64,000 nt of DNA from Alectryocaccobium sp964389285 (GCA_964389285.1 CAYMCZ010000006.1:34095-98094), one strand, 5' to 3'. Counted from the stretch's first letter, positions 9,324 through 18,186 are shown. The notes: a model not told the origin generated them from the sequence alone. Translations and numbers: made by a program.

Positions 9324-9758
9324 TTACATCCCAAGGTATTTTTTAAAATCCGGCAGATAGGTTCTGGATACATAGTCCGTCAGTCCGTTCGAAAGCTTCA
9401 ACATAAGCGTTCCCGAAAATCCGGCTTCCACACTTTTGACTCTCGAAAGGCGAATGACGCTCTGCTTGGATATCTGCATGAATCCGGTTCCAAGCTTTTC
9501 CAAAACTTCATACAGACGCTTTCTGGTATAAAACCGCTCATTTTCTGTGTAAATCATTGTCTCTTTATTTTCTACCCGTATCATATAAACCTCATCCGGT
9601 CGAATGACCACGAAACGATCCTCCTGCTGAGCGATAACCGGCGATTCCTCCGCGCCGAGAATGTCGATCGCTCTTTGGATCTCATCGGTCACGGTATCCG
9701 TATGGATTATTGCATAGGGCGGAACATATTCTTTTGAAAGTTTTATACTGACTATCAT
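9324..9758 (-). CDS. LytTR DNA-binding domain regulator
   Basis: A 144-residue protein with a poorly conserved N-terminal half and a C-terminal LytTR domain from about residue 45. The beta-rich segments fit: VIRPDEVYMIRVENKETMIY, then RLYEVLEKLGTGFMQISKQ, then VIRLSRVKSVEAGFSGTLML. It lacks a receiver domain, so it is a stand-alone transcription factor. The start at 9758 is preceded by AAAGGAGGG; the longer reading from 9809 runs through that site. It is first in an operon with the DUF3021 gene. Confidence 0.82.
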   Translation of the reverse strand: MIVSIKLSKEYVPPYAIIHTDTVTDEIQRAIDILGAEESPVIAQQEDRFVVIRPDEVYMIRVENKETMIYTENERFYTRKRLYEVLEKLGTGFMQISKQSVIRLSRVKSVEAGFSGTLMLKLSNGLTDYVSRTYLPDFKKYLGM

Positions 9759-9888
9759 CGGCACCCTCCTTTCTGATCTTTGACTAAGCCCATAATACCC
9801 GAAAAACAATTCTTTGTCTCACGAAATGCGCTAAGCGGCAAATATTCGAAGGTGAAATACATGTTTTACTAATTATCTTTTTTAATAA

Positions 9889-9912
9889 CGGCTTGCGCAT
9901 GAGCGCAAGCCG
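9889..9912. repeat. Perfect 10-bp stem hairpin after yjdF
   Basis: CGGCTTGCGC-ATGA-GCGCAAGCCG forms a perfect GC-rich hairpin downstream of yjdF. Neither strand shows a clear T-run after the stem (the T-rich stretch precedes it on the plus strand), so it is not a textbook intrinsic terminator. It may still protect or end the yjdF transcript. Confidence 0.6.
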
Positions 9913-9932
9913 CATGTGTAAAGAGAACCCGG

Positions 9933-10349
9933 TCAGTGACCCCTGTGTTTCTCCTTGCGTTTTTGCTGTTTCAACTCGAACTGCCGCTGCTTTTCGGCCT
10001 CCTTTTGCTCACGGCTTATCAGCCTGCGTTCGGTCTTCATTGCCTCGCGCTGCATCTGCAGCGCCTGCTGAGACTTCGTACCGATCCCGACGTTTTGAAG
10101 CTGTTTTGAAGCATTGCGCTGCCGCCGTTTTGGATTGTCTGCCGTCTGCCTGGCTTCGATCTCCACAGCCGGACTGAACTTCAGCTCACAATAGTGCTTC
10201 AGAATAAAGTCCCGTACCTCGTAGTCTTTCGGCTCTGCGCCAAAAGTTATCTTACTTACTGACAGTTCCCCTTCCGACACCCGTTCAAATACGCCTACCC
10301 AGAACGGTTCTTCAAAGAATACCGTGAGCCTGCCGCTCGTTTTGTCCAT
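9933..10349 (-). CDS. yjdF: YjdF family protein (DUF2992)
   Basis: A 138-residue cytoplasmic protein. It begins MDKTSGRLTVFFEEPFWVGV, the characteristic YjdF opening, and continues to YEVRDFILKHYCELKFSPAVE. It ends in a long basic, glutamine-rich helix (residues about 85-138) with many KR and QQ pairs. The molecular function of YjdF is not established; the gene is known mainly as the target of the yjdF riboswitch, which responds to azaaromatic compounds. The start at 10349 follows AAAGGAGGG. A structured leader and a good promoter lie upstream. Confidence 0.85.
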   Translation of the reverse strand: MDKTSGRLTVFFEEPFWVGVFERVSEGELSVSKITFGAEPKDYEVRDFILKHYCELKFSPAVEIEARQTADNPKRRQRNASKQLQNVGIGTKSQQALQMQREAMKTERRLISREQKEAEKQRQFELKQQKRKEKHRGH

Positions 10350-10365
10350 AACACTCCCTCCTTTA

Positions 10366-10504
10366 ATGCGTAATGAACAAAGAAAGGACAACCCGGAGGG
10401 GCAGGTTACTTACCTCGCCATACCGACGAGACGGCCGGGCTACCTACCGGCTCTGGCACATTTTCATGAATGTACGTTGCGTTTTTATCTTTGTCATTTT
10501 TACA
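10366..10504 (-). ncRNA. Candidate yjdF azaaromatic riboswitch leader
   Basis: The roughly 140-nt leader between the predicted transcription start (about 10504) and the yjdF ribosome binding site is GC-rich, unlike the flanking DNA. It holds pairing segments such as GCCGGTAGGTAGCCCGGCC and GAGGTAAGTAACCTGCCCC. Its place directly upstream of yjdF is where the yjdF RNA motif is found in other Firmicutes. I identified it from position and visible pairing, not from a covariance model. Confidence 0.6.
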
Positions 10505-10510
10505 AAAAGC

Positions 10511-10538
10511 ATTATACCAGTTTTCTTTGTCATGGCAA
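10511..10538 (-). promoter_or_regulatory. Promoter of yjdF
   Basis: On the minus strand TTGCCA (10538-10533), a 16-base spacer and a perfect TATAAT (10516-10511) form a sigma-A type promoter. It would start a transcript at about 10504 that carries the riboswitch-like leader. Confidence 0.7.
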
Positions 10539-10590
10539 ATGAGCACAAACAAAAAAGAGCGGGTGTTTTTCGGGCCTTTCGGGTTCCTTT

Positions 10591-10719
10591 TTATTCATCT
10601 ATCCGTTTTATGATCTTTGCCGGAACCCCGCCGACGATGGTATCCGCCGGAACATCTTTCGTGACTACGGCTCCGGCAGCGACCACTGTGTTGTTTCCCA
10701 ACCGAGCCAAACAGCTCGT
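10591..10719 (-). pseudogene. C-terminal remnant of a hexapeptide-repeat acetyltransferase
   Basis: The minus strand reads SCLARLGNNTVVAAGAVVTK, then DVPADTIVGGVPAKIIKRIDE and a stop at 10593. This is the usual C-terminal end of sugar or maltose O-acetyltransferases with left-handed beta-helix repeats. Nothing of the first 130 or so residues is present: upstream of SCL the reading frame changes to unrelated sequence. It is a decayed tail left by a rearrangement and is not expected to be functional. Confidence 0.7.
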
Positions 10720-10899
10720 GGTTCGCCGCTTCCTTGCCTTCTGTGTCCGTCACTTCAATCGCATTCAGCTTCTGACAGCCCTTCACCGCGCGGAGCTTCA
10801 GCGCGTCTATCTCCGGATTGGTCAGAACTTTCTGCTAAAGCTCCTCGTTTTTCTTCCCGCGGAATTCTTGCCAGCTAACCGAATTTTTTACCGGTGTCT
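10720..10899 (-). pseudogene. Unidentified coding remnant with internal stop
   Basis: In one minus-strand frame this stretch reads SWQEFRGKKNEEL, then an amber stop, then QKVLTNPEIDALKLRAVKGC followed by QKLNAIEVTDTEGKEAANHEL, before running out of frame into the acetyltransferase tail. The composition is protein-like, but there is no start codon with a ribosome binding site and the frame is broken at both ends. I do not recognise the family. It appears to be a gene fragment joined to the acetyltransferase remnant. Confidence 0.4.
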
Positions 10900-12213
10900 T
10901 TAATACTGATCAATATTCCAGCCAAGGTACAACGGCACGCTTACGGTAATCGTCCCTTCGCATACATTTTCTGCAATGTTTTTTTCTGATAGCTTAAATC
11001 CTCTCCCGGGTGAATAGCTTTTACAGAACTGTTTATAGCTTTTGGCCTGTGTATTGTCTGCCGACTTCACTTCGACAGGAACGATCTTTCCCTCTGACTC
11101 ATAAATAAAATCCACTTCTGCAGAATTTCCTGATCGCCAGAAATACAGTTCCTTCCCCGTGGCTCTTAATTCATTTAAAACGTAGTTTTCCGCAAAAGCT
11201 CCCTTGTATCTCCTGTAAAGATCCGATTCATTCATGATCGTCTGTACAGTGACTCCGGATCTTGCACGGAGCAAGCCTATGTCGGACATATAAACTTTGA
11301 AATAGGTCTTGTCGGCAAACCCGGACAAGGGTACTTCCGGCTTTTCTACGAGTTCGGTCCTGATAATAAGCCCTGCATCTGCAAGCCATTGAAGCGCATC
11401 TTCAAGTTCCGCGGATCTCTTTCCTTTTTTTACGTGGGAGAACACAAACTTATTGTTCTCTTTCGCCAGCTGAACAGGTACAGAATCCCAGATCCATCTG
11501 ATCTTCGGAACATCGCCTGCCGGCGCATGCTTAGAAAAATCATCAGCATAGTCGTTCAATATTTCTTCCTGAACTTCTTCCACTTCCTCCGCATTATGGG
11601 TTTCTATCCAGGTCTTTACGGCTTCCGGCATGCCGCCGACAATATAGTATTCTTTCAGCAGCTTCTGCATTGGAACTGCGTATAAATCGGGGATCGGCCT
11701 GTCAACCGGCCACTCATTAAATACTTCAATCAGATCTGTCCTGTCATTTGCTATAACAAACTCCTTAAAGCTCATAGGATAAAGCTGCAGCCGGTTCACC
11801 TTGCCGACAGGAAACGGAATGTTCTGCCTTTTAAGCGCAACGCCAAGGAGAGATCCCGCGCAGACCAGATGAAGATCTCTCATATTTTCACAGAAATATT
11901 TCAGTGCCGTTATTGCCCTGGGACACTCCTGAATCTCATCAAAAAACAACAGCGTTTCCCCGGCCGTTATCTTTGTCCTGAAATGCCGTTCCAACTCTGT
12001 AACGATTCTTTGTACATCAAAGTCGTAATCAAAAACAGCTGCCAGATTATCTGCGCTTTCAAAATTTACATAGACATAGCTTTCAAAACATTCCCTGGCA
12101 AACTCTTCCACTATATAAGTTTTTCCACACTGACGAACACCGGTAAGTAATAACGGCTTTCTGCGCACTTTCTCCTTCCAGTTTTTCAGGTCTTTTAATA
12201 TCTCTCTGTACAT
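10900..12213 (-). CDS. AAA ATPase with DUF4143 domain
   Basis: A 437-residue protein. Walker A is GVRQCGKT at residues 25-32, Walker B LLFFDEIQE near 95, and an AGSLLG sensor segment follows. The C-terminal DUF4143 part carries a nuclease-like EVDF...VEVKS arrangement near 378-392 (GNSAEVDFIYESEGKIVPVE), as in many members. These proteins are abundant in Firmicutes and Bacteroidetes genomes, often near mobile DNA; their role is unknown. The start at 12213 follows GGAGGGG. The gene is flanked on both sides by gene remnants, so this is a rearranged spot. Confidence 0.85.
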   Translation of the reverse strand: MYREILKDLKNWKEKVRRKPLLLTGVRQCGKTYIVEEFARECFESYVYVNFESADNLAAVFDYDFDVQRIVTELERHFRTKITAGETLLFFDEIQECPRAITALKYFCENMRDLHLVCAGSLLGVALKRQNIPFPVGKVNRLQLYPMSFKEFVIANDRTDLIEVFNEWPVDRPIPDLYAVPMQKLLKEYYIVGGMPEAVKTWIETHNAEEVEEVQEEILNDYADDFSKHAPAGDVPKIRWIWDSVPVQLAKENNKFVFSHVKKGKRSAELEDALQWLADAGLIIRTELVEKPEVPLSGFADKTYFKVYMSDIGLLRARSGVTVQTIMNESDLYRRYKGAFAENYVLNELRATGKELYFWRSGNSAEVDFIYESEGKIVPVEVKSADNTQAKSYKQFCKSYSPGRGFKLSEKNIAENVCEGTITVSVPLYLGWNIDQY

Positions 12214-12284
12214 AACCCCTCCATCAGTCCTGTCGATTTCGAAGTTATTATAACAAATGTCGTGCCGTTTATGCAATGTTTATC

Positions 12285-12306
12285 GCAAAAGTCATATGAC
12301 TTTTGC
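12285..12306. repeat. Perfect 22-bp palindrome
   Basis: The sequence GCAAAA-GTCATATGAC-TTTTGC is a perfect 22-bp inverted repeat with no spacer. It covers the stop codon of the small remnant at 12292 and lies about 70 bases upstream of the ATPase start at 12213. It could be an operator for the ATPase gene or a hairpin closing the upstream operon; there is no strong T-run after it on the minus strand. Confidence 0.75.
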
Positions 12307-12480
12307 AAAAAACAATTCCTTGATTTCTTCATTCAAATAGTTTCTGTCATCAAACCTGTTCAACCTGTTCAGCTCATTCATGTCCTTGATCGTCACCGGC
12401 GGAAGCGGACGATTATGATTTACAAAGGTAAGCCTGTCGCTATACCAATAGATGCCGATATACTGCTGTCGACTGTATTC
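12292..12480 (-). pseudogene. Short unrecognised C-terminal fragment after Res
   Basis: Directly after the Res stop, the minus strand reads open for about 62 codons: EYSRQQYIGIYWYSDRLTF, then VNHNRPLPPVTIKDMNELNR, then LNRFDDRNYLNEEIKELFF, to a stop at 12294. The composition is clearly protein-like. There is no ATG and no ribosome binding site, and an in-frame TGA lies right before it, overlapping the Res 3' end. I read it as the tail of a gene whose front was lost when the island formed. The family is unknown. Confidence 0.45.
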
Positions 12481-12481
12481 C

Positions 12482-15400
12482 TTATTTCATAACCTTCTCC
12501 ATCAGCGACTTATAGCTGTCTACAACATCATAAACAACATTGCCGTTTGAGATAGCCTTAAAATGTTCTCTTGCACAGTGAATCTTGGGTTCCTCAATCA
12601 ACCTAAGCTGCATGGAATTCATAGATCCCTTCGTTTCTGCAACAAAGTAAATATGCTTCACGCTGCCTTCATAGAATGCAATTGCCCAGTCCGGATTATA
12701 GTGACCAACCGGAGTTGAAATATAAAACCCATCCGGCAGCTTCACGTAAACAGCAACATCTGTATTGGTATCAAGATCCGTAGCAAAATCGCGCTCGTTT
12801 GATGAATCATAAACGATATGATCATACAGGTGTTTCTTTGCCTTCATTGCATTCACATCCAGCTTACCCTTAATGGTAGGATCAGTGAAGATATCAGTTC
12901 CATATTGTTCATCAAGAACATCGTATGTAATATGCTCAACGATTGCCGTAGCTTTCTGATCGTTGATCAACTGGGCAGCTTTTGTGATGAATTCCTCCGG
13001 ATTATCCTTGAACTGGTCGAATACAATCGGCTGAATTCCCTGAAGGATAGCACTAATCGCCTTACGTGTTAATCCTGTTTCATCTACCAGCTTTCCGATA
13101 AGGTCATATTTCACATTAGAATTGGCAGCAACTCTAACGGCATAGCTTCCGGATTCTTCCTTCACAAACGAGGCACCGGCTATCAGGTCTTCTTTTGACT
13201 TGATAGTGTCCATTGCACCGGTCTCGACTTTGAAATAAATCTTTGCAACACGAAGCTTGGAATTCAGCGAAGCAATCGACTTTTTAATCAGCTCATCTGT
13301 ATCGAAATCAACAACATAAACGGACTTAGCGTTAATCTTCGACCATAATGCCTTGAACTCTTTACTGTTAAGCTTTTCATCATCCACCTGCAGTTCCACG
13401 TTGTTACTGCGAGCATTCTCCGGCTGCATAGCCTTACTATCATAAATAGAATCAATAATGCCTATTACATCCGAAGAGAAATCCTTTGCTTCATCAGCAA
13501 TCTTGATCTCTCCGTTTGCCTTATCTTCATAGTATTTATCTGTAAGCTCGCCAATCTTATTGATATAACCATTTACAATCAGGTCAAAGTGAATGGCAGA
13601 TGCAACGTCCCTTGTGATGACAAACTCATTGCCCTTATCATCCTTAACAATATGATCGACGAAGAGCTCCTGGGTAACCTTCTTAGGTCTGTCAGCAACA
13701 GCCTCTGCCATTTCAGTCTGCAAGCCTTTCGCAAAGGAATCGTAGCTTTCACTAGCGATAACGGTAAGTACATTCACATTATGAACGTCGTTGCCCAGAG
13801 CATTAACATCCATACGCTCACCGTTCTGATTGACGCAAAGACGAAGTCCACGACCTACTTCCTGGCGCTTACGGACATCGCTGCTGCTCTGCTTCAGTGT
13901 GCAAATCTGGAAAACATTAGGATTATCCCAGCCTTCACGAAGAGCGGAATGTGAGAAGATGAAACGTACCGGGGACTTCTTCGGATCGCGATCAAGAAGC
14001 AGTTCTTTATTCTTCATGATCAACTCGTATGCGCTGACATCATCCGAAGTCGTTTCTTTTCTTCCTACCTTGGAGTTGATCATCTTACCCTTGCCGTCCA
14101 CAGAAAAGTATCCGGCATGCGTCTTGCTGGCAGGAATAGACTGCAGATACTTGATATAATCATCTTCTCCCAGAGAAAGCTGCATGTTGTTCAGAATATC
14201 CTCATACTCTTCCTCAAACATGACTGCATACTTTCCGTTGACCGGCTGGTTTGCTGCATCATATTCGCGGTAGTTCGCCACTTCATCAATGAAGAACAGC
14301 GACAGCACCTTGATTCCCTTATAGAACAGCTGACGCTCACGCTGCAGATGCGACAGGATTGTTTCTCGAATCTGGATCCTGCGAAGCTGATCCTCATCGA
14401 CCGCACCGACAACATCTCCGGCATATATCTTGATGCCGTTAATAAACTCCACAGAATCATCACGGCCATCTATGCGGCTTACCACAAAGCCATTCTTATA
14501 CTCTTCCAGGCCATTGGAATAATCATATAAGTTATCACCCTCCGTAACGATCCTGCTCTTTTTCTTCGGAGCTCCGCTTGCCATCTTCACTTCAAATTGA
14601 AGCGTAGCAGTCGGATTGCCCTTCGACAGGTTGATGCTTTCAAGATACAGGTAACTGTCTGTTGCAGTACTTCCGGTCTCCGTAATACCCTTAACAGCGA
14701 TCTTTTTTACCAGCCTCTTGTTGTATGCCTCCATTGCATCCAAACGATAGACCATGTTATAGATGCTATCGCTCTTATGCGTGGCCGAATAACGCAGCGT
14801 AATCATCGGATTAAACTGCTTCAAGTTTTCTTTTGTCTGCTTTCCTTCTACTGACTGAGGTTCATCAATGATCAGGATCGGATTGGTCTTCGCAATGATA
14901 TCAATCGGTCTGCGTGACCGGAACTCATCCAGCTTCATGTATATTCTTCTGGCATCTTTTCCCTTAGCATTAAAAGCCTGGGAATTGATGATCATTACAT
15001 TGATGGAGCTGTCCGATGCAAAACGATCGATTTCAGTCAGCTGAGTGGAATTGTAAATGAAGAATCGAATCTTCTTTCCATACTCTTCTGCAAAATGCTC
15101 CTGTGTCATTTCAAATGACTTGTATACGCCCTCACGGATAGCAATGCTCGGAACAACGATGATGAACTTGCTCCATCCATATGCTCTGTTAAGCTCATAC
15201 ATAGTCTTTATGTAAGTATATGTTTTTCCAACGCCGGTCTCCATTTCGATAGTAAGGTTGAATCCCTCGCTACGTCCTTCCAGCTTCTTTGACGGCGCAA
15301 TCTGATTTGCTCTCTGTATCTTCTGCAGATGCTCCAAAATCAACTGATCATTCAGCTCGGGGACAATTTTTTGATTGCTCCATCCTGTAAAATCTGTTTC

Positions 15401-15541
15401 ATCGGTAAGGTTTTGCTGAATATATCCGGATCCTCTATCCATCATATAAGTCGGAGTCAAGAATGGTTGTCCTGCAAAAACATCTACTACGGCTTTAGCA
15501 GCATCTGCTTGGAATTTCTGATGTTTATACTGTAGTTTCAT
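12482..15541 (-). CDS. Type III restriction subunit Res (helicase-nuclease)
   Basis: A 1019-residue DEAD/DEAH-type ATPase and endonuclease. Walker A is METGVGKTYT near residue 102. The motif II is IIDEPQSVEG near 227, the DEPQ form usual for type III Res, followed by RYSATHK. The C-terminal helicase motif EVGRGLRLCVNQNGER lies near 560. A PD-(D/E)xK nuclease is visible at the end: PDWAIAF near 950 and AETKG near 970. The length fits the family. Res needs the Mod partner for site recognition and cuts after ATP-driven movement. It overlaps the preceding gene by 17 bases and is the last intact gene of the operon. Confidence 0.93.
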   Translation of the reverse strand: MKLQYKHQKFQADAAKAVVDVFAGQPFLTPTYMMDRGSGYIQQNLTDETDFTGWSNQKIVPELNDQLILEHLQKIQRANQIAPSKKLEGRSEGFNLTIEMETGVGKTYTYIKTMYELNRAYGWSKFIIVVPSIAIREGVYKSFEMTQEHFAEEYGKKIRFFIYNSTQLTEIDRFASDSSINVMIINSQAFNAKGKDARRIYMKLDEFRSRRPIDIIAKTNPILIIDEPQSVEGKQTKENLKQFNPMITLRYSATHKSDSIYNMVYRLDAMEAYNKRLVKKIAVKGITETGSTATDSYLYLESINLSKGNPTATLQFEVKMASGAPKKKSRIVTEGDNLYDYSNGLEEYKNGFVVSRIDGRDDSVEFINGIKIYAGDVVGAVDEDQLRRIQIRETILSHLQRERQLFYKGIKVLSLFFIDEVANYREYDAANQPVNGKYAVMFEEEYEDILNNMQLSLGEDDYIKYLQSIPASKTHAGYFSVDGKGKMINSKVGRKETTSDDVSAYELIMKNKELLLDRDPKKSPVRFIFSHSALREGWDNPNVFQICTLKQSSSDVRKRQEVGRGLRLCVNQNGERMDVNALGNDVHNVNVLTVIASESYDSFAKGLQTEMAEAVADRPKKVTQELFVDHIVKDDKGNEFVITRDVASAIHFDLIVNGYINKIGELTDKYYEDKANGEIKIADEAKDFSSDVIGIIDSIYDSKAMQPENARSNNVELQVDDEKLNSKEFKALWSKINAKSVYVVDFDTDELIKKSIASLNSKLRVAKIYFKVETGAMDTIKSKEDLIAGASFVKEESGSYAVRVAANSNVKYDLIGKLVDETGLTRKAISAILQGIQPIVFDQFKDNPEEFITKAAQLINDQKATAIVEHITYDVLDEQYGTDIFTDPTIKGKLDVNAMKAKKHLYDHIVYDSSNERDFATDLDTNTDVAVYVKLPDGFYISTPVGHYNPDWAIAFYEGSVKHIYFVAETKGSMNSMQLRLIEEPKIHCAREHFKAISNGNVVYDVVDSYKSLMEKVMK

Positions 15542-16238
15542 CGTTTCTCACCTTCTCTAAAGCACTTTTAAACACTTCACCTTCATTACAAAACAGAATA
15601 CGAAAAATCCCCATCAAAGTCATATCGTCACTTCTAAGAACATCTTCTGGCTGTACGCCATCAGGCAATTCAATTGCGCAAGCAGGCATATCTAGTTGCT
15701 GAAAACGCCAGTTGTTGACTCTATCGTTGAATTTCAGTAGATCGGCAATCATATGGGCATCGTTCGTTGACAAGCCTTCTCCTAACACCTTGAAAAGCTC
15801 ATGAACAACTGTGTTTCGCCTGTTTCGAATGTCGAAAACCCTTTTAATATCAGTTTCCGAAAAAACATCGTACTTTTGCAACCAATTTAAAGCTCCCCTT
15901 AATCGTTTACCATCCTGATTGTTCTCTTTATTTTCTTTTGAAGCATAAATCGCATCTTCATAATTCTTTTTGTTCTTTTGCGCCTGGCGCAATTGTAGGG
16001 AGTAAGGAATGAACGGATCTTCTTCCTTCATTTCTATTTTGTTCTTTAACTTCTTTATGTAGTCATCATCTATATCTGAGTAAAGCACTCCATCCAACAC
16101 ACATGGTGTTGAAAAGAATTCTTTGACCGTATTGATTACTACGTCTTCAAAGTGTTCGTATAGAAGAATAAAGTATGCTGCTCCTTTAATATTGGGAACT
16201 AGTACTGCTTCATCAAAGAAATTGTCAATCGTAGTCAT
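15525..16238 (-). CDS. Small protein with HEPN-like motif between mod and res
   Basis: A 237-residue, largely helical and charged protein that I cannot assign to a named family. Residues about 136-146 read RNRRNTVVHEL. The RNTVVH part fits the Rx4-6H signature of HEPN domains, with the polar residue right after the arginine seen in catalytic members. Its start is one base after the Mod stop and its end overlaps the Res start by 17 bases, so it is translationally coupled to both. That suggests it works with the restriction complex, as an RNase-type effector, a toxin or an assembly factor. Function is inferred from one motif and position. Confidence 0.75.
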   Translation of the reverse strand: MTTIDNFFDEAVLVPNIKGAAYFILLYEHFEDVVINTVKEFFSTPCVLDGVLYSDIDDDYIKKLKNKIEMKEEDPFIPYSLQLRQAQKNKKNYEDAIYASKENKENNQDGKRLRGALNWLQKYDVFSETDIKRVFDIRNRRNTVVHELFKVLGEGLSTNDAHMIADLLKFNDRVNNWRFQQLDMPACAIELPDGVQPEDVLRSDDMTLMGIFRILFCNEGEVFKSALEKVRNDETTV

Positions 16239-16239
16239 T

Positions 16240-18186
16240 TCATATTACCTTTATCCTTGTGTCCGGTGCCAGCATTTTGAAGATTTCGCCAACGTTGATT
16301 TTTGCAGGACTGCTATTAAAACTACTGTCACGGAACACAGCACGAAGCGGCTGTCTACGCGCAATCTCTTTGATTACAGTATCAGGAATGTTTTCATTGA
16401 AGCAAGCGATTAGATCTCCGTAGTTATAGGTGTGAACCGTGCATCCTTCAATCTTCTCAGATTTGTATGGCATGGATAAAGGAAGGCCCCATTCCAGCAG
16501 GCATCCAAAAAGCAGATCTAAATCTGTTCGATCTGATTTGATATTAGATTCTAGCAATGGCAATATACTCTGATGATATTCATCTGCGGAATAAAACACA
16601 TTGTTCATATTGCTGGAATCTAGTTTGAAAACGCGGAAGCCAGTATCTACTTCCTGATTAGTCAATGGGTTTTCTTCTTTTACTTTGATTCCTGCACGAC
16701 GAATACGTTCTTTCCCAACTTGGCATATATCCTTATATCCTGCTTTATACGCCTCGCTCTTCTCTTCTGTTTCTTCGGGAATCTGTACCATTATGAATTT
16801 ACGATGTCCGTCATCTTCAAGATTTAATTGCATTGTCGCGTGTGCTGTCGTTGATGAACCTGAAAAGAAATCAAGTACAACTGAATCCTTATCTGTACAT
16901 AATTGCACAAACGTTTTAATCATTTCTATCGATTTGGGATAATCAAATACATTTGCTCCAAACATTTGTTCTAGATTTCGTTTTTCAACAGATGTATCAA
17001 CAAAAACAAAATTATCAAAGACCGATTCATCTCCATCGGTAATATATGATTTTGCTCTTGGCGGAGTAGAATCATCTCCGTACCAAATCATATTCTTTTT
17101 TTGTAGTTCAAGAAGTTCTTGCTTACTTTTGCCCCAGCCCCTATTTGGTATTAAACATTCTTTTCCCGTTGATGGATTGATAATCGTGAAATCTTTTGGT
17201 CCGTTTGCACGAGAAAGATCTTTATCGGTAAATACACCAAATTCATCGACCTTATTCCATCTACTCAAGTGCGCATATTTAGGACGCGCATACATTGCCC
17301 TAATCTCTTCATTTATTTCATCAATATTCAAGCCTTGCCCTTTAAGCTTTAAAAACATATTATTCACATCAGAGACACCTTTTTTGCTTGCTCGCCAAGT
17401 AGCCCCTGATGCATTCAGAGCTTGCAGGTTTTTCGCATAAATAAGAACATACTCAGTAGAAACGCCAATATATCTGCTTTGATTTTTCATAGAATTGTTT
17501 TTATGAATAATATGGGCCATAAAGTTGCTCTCGCCAAAAGTTTCATCTCCAATCTTTCGAAGATTATCCATTTCATTATCATCTATAGAAATAAAGATGA
17601 CGCCTTCGTCAGATAATAGATTTCTTGCGAGCAGCAAACGCGAATAAATCATTGAGCACCAATCCGAATGGAACCGTCCGTTTGAATCTGTGTTTCTAAT
17701 CAGTCTATTTCCGACATCATCATGCTCTCCGCTCTCCATTTCCCATTCTTCTCTCGAAACACGGAAATCATCTGCATAGACAAAATCATTTCCCGTGTTA
17801 TACGGTGGATCAATGTAAATCATCTTAATCTTTCCAAGATAACTTTCCTGAAGCAGCTTCAACGCTTCCAGATTATCGCCTTCGATATAAAGGTTCTCCG
17901 TAGTGTCCCAATTCACGCTCTCTTCAGGACAGGGGCGCAAGGTTTTGCGGATGGGCTTGTTGGCCTCCACAATAGCAGCCTTCTTACCTACCCAAGTAAA
18001 CTCGTATGCTTCGTCACCTTCCACCACATCTCCAGACAACATCTGACGAAGCAGGTCAAAGTTAATGGCCTTCTTTAGATTTCCGTTCTCGTCAGCAGTC
18101 TCCGTGATACAGTTCGGGAACAGTGCACCGATTCTCTCCACATTCGCCACCGTTAAGTCCTGCGTTTCCATTCTCATTTTCTCCAT
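16240..18186 (-). CDS. Type III DNA adenine methyltransferase Mod
   Basis: A 648-residue methyltransferase. Catalytic motif IV is IYIDPPYNTG near residue 127 and the S-adenosylmethionine motif I is DFFSGSSTTAH near 442. This order, catalytic before cofactor motif, is the beta arrangement typical of type III Mod. The long section between them holds the target recognition region. Mod gives sequence specificity to the complex and protects host DNA by N6-adenine methylation on one strand of an asymmetric site. Its ATG overlaps the stop of the upstream gene (TAATG). The recognition sequence cannot be read from the protein. Confidence 0.93.
   Translation of the reverse strand: MEKMRMETQDLTVANVERIGALFPNCITETADENGNLKKAINFDLLRQMLSGDVVEGDEAYEFTWVGKKAAIVEANKPIRKTLRPCPEESVNWDTTENLYIEGDNLEALKLLQESYLGKIKMIYIDPPYNTGNDFVYADDFRVSREEWEMESGEHDDVGNRLIRNTDSNGRFHSDWCSMIYSRLLLARNLLSDEGVIFISIDDNEMDNLRKIGDETFGESNFMAHIIHKNNSMKNQSRYIGVSTEYVLIYAKNLQALNASGATWRASKKGVSDVNNMFLKLKGQGLNIDEINEEIRAMYARPKYAHLSRWNKVDEFGVFTDKDLSRANGPKDFTIINPSTGKECLIPNRGWGKSKQELLELQKKNMIWYGDDSTPPRAKSYITDGDESVFDNFVFVDTSVEKRNLEQMFGANVFDYPKSIEMIKTFVQLCTDKDSVVLDFFSGSSTTAHATMQLNLEDDGHRKFIMVQIPEETEEKSEAYKAGYKDICQVGKERIRRAGIKVKEENPLTNQEVDTGFRVFKLDSSNMNNVFYSADEYHQSILPLLESNIKSDRTDLDLLFGCLLEWGLPLSMPYKSEKIEGCTVHTYNYGDLIACFNENIPDTVIKEIARRQPLRAVFRDSSFNSSPAKINVGEIFKMLAPDTRIKVI

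Noticed and set aside
9889..9912. Hairpin as intrinsic terminator of yjdF
   Set aside because: No T-run follows the stem on the yjdF strand; kept only as a repeat.
10373..10903. 176-codon rightward open frame
   Set aside because: It runs antisense through the yjdF leader and the acetyltransferase remnant and shows no family features.
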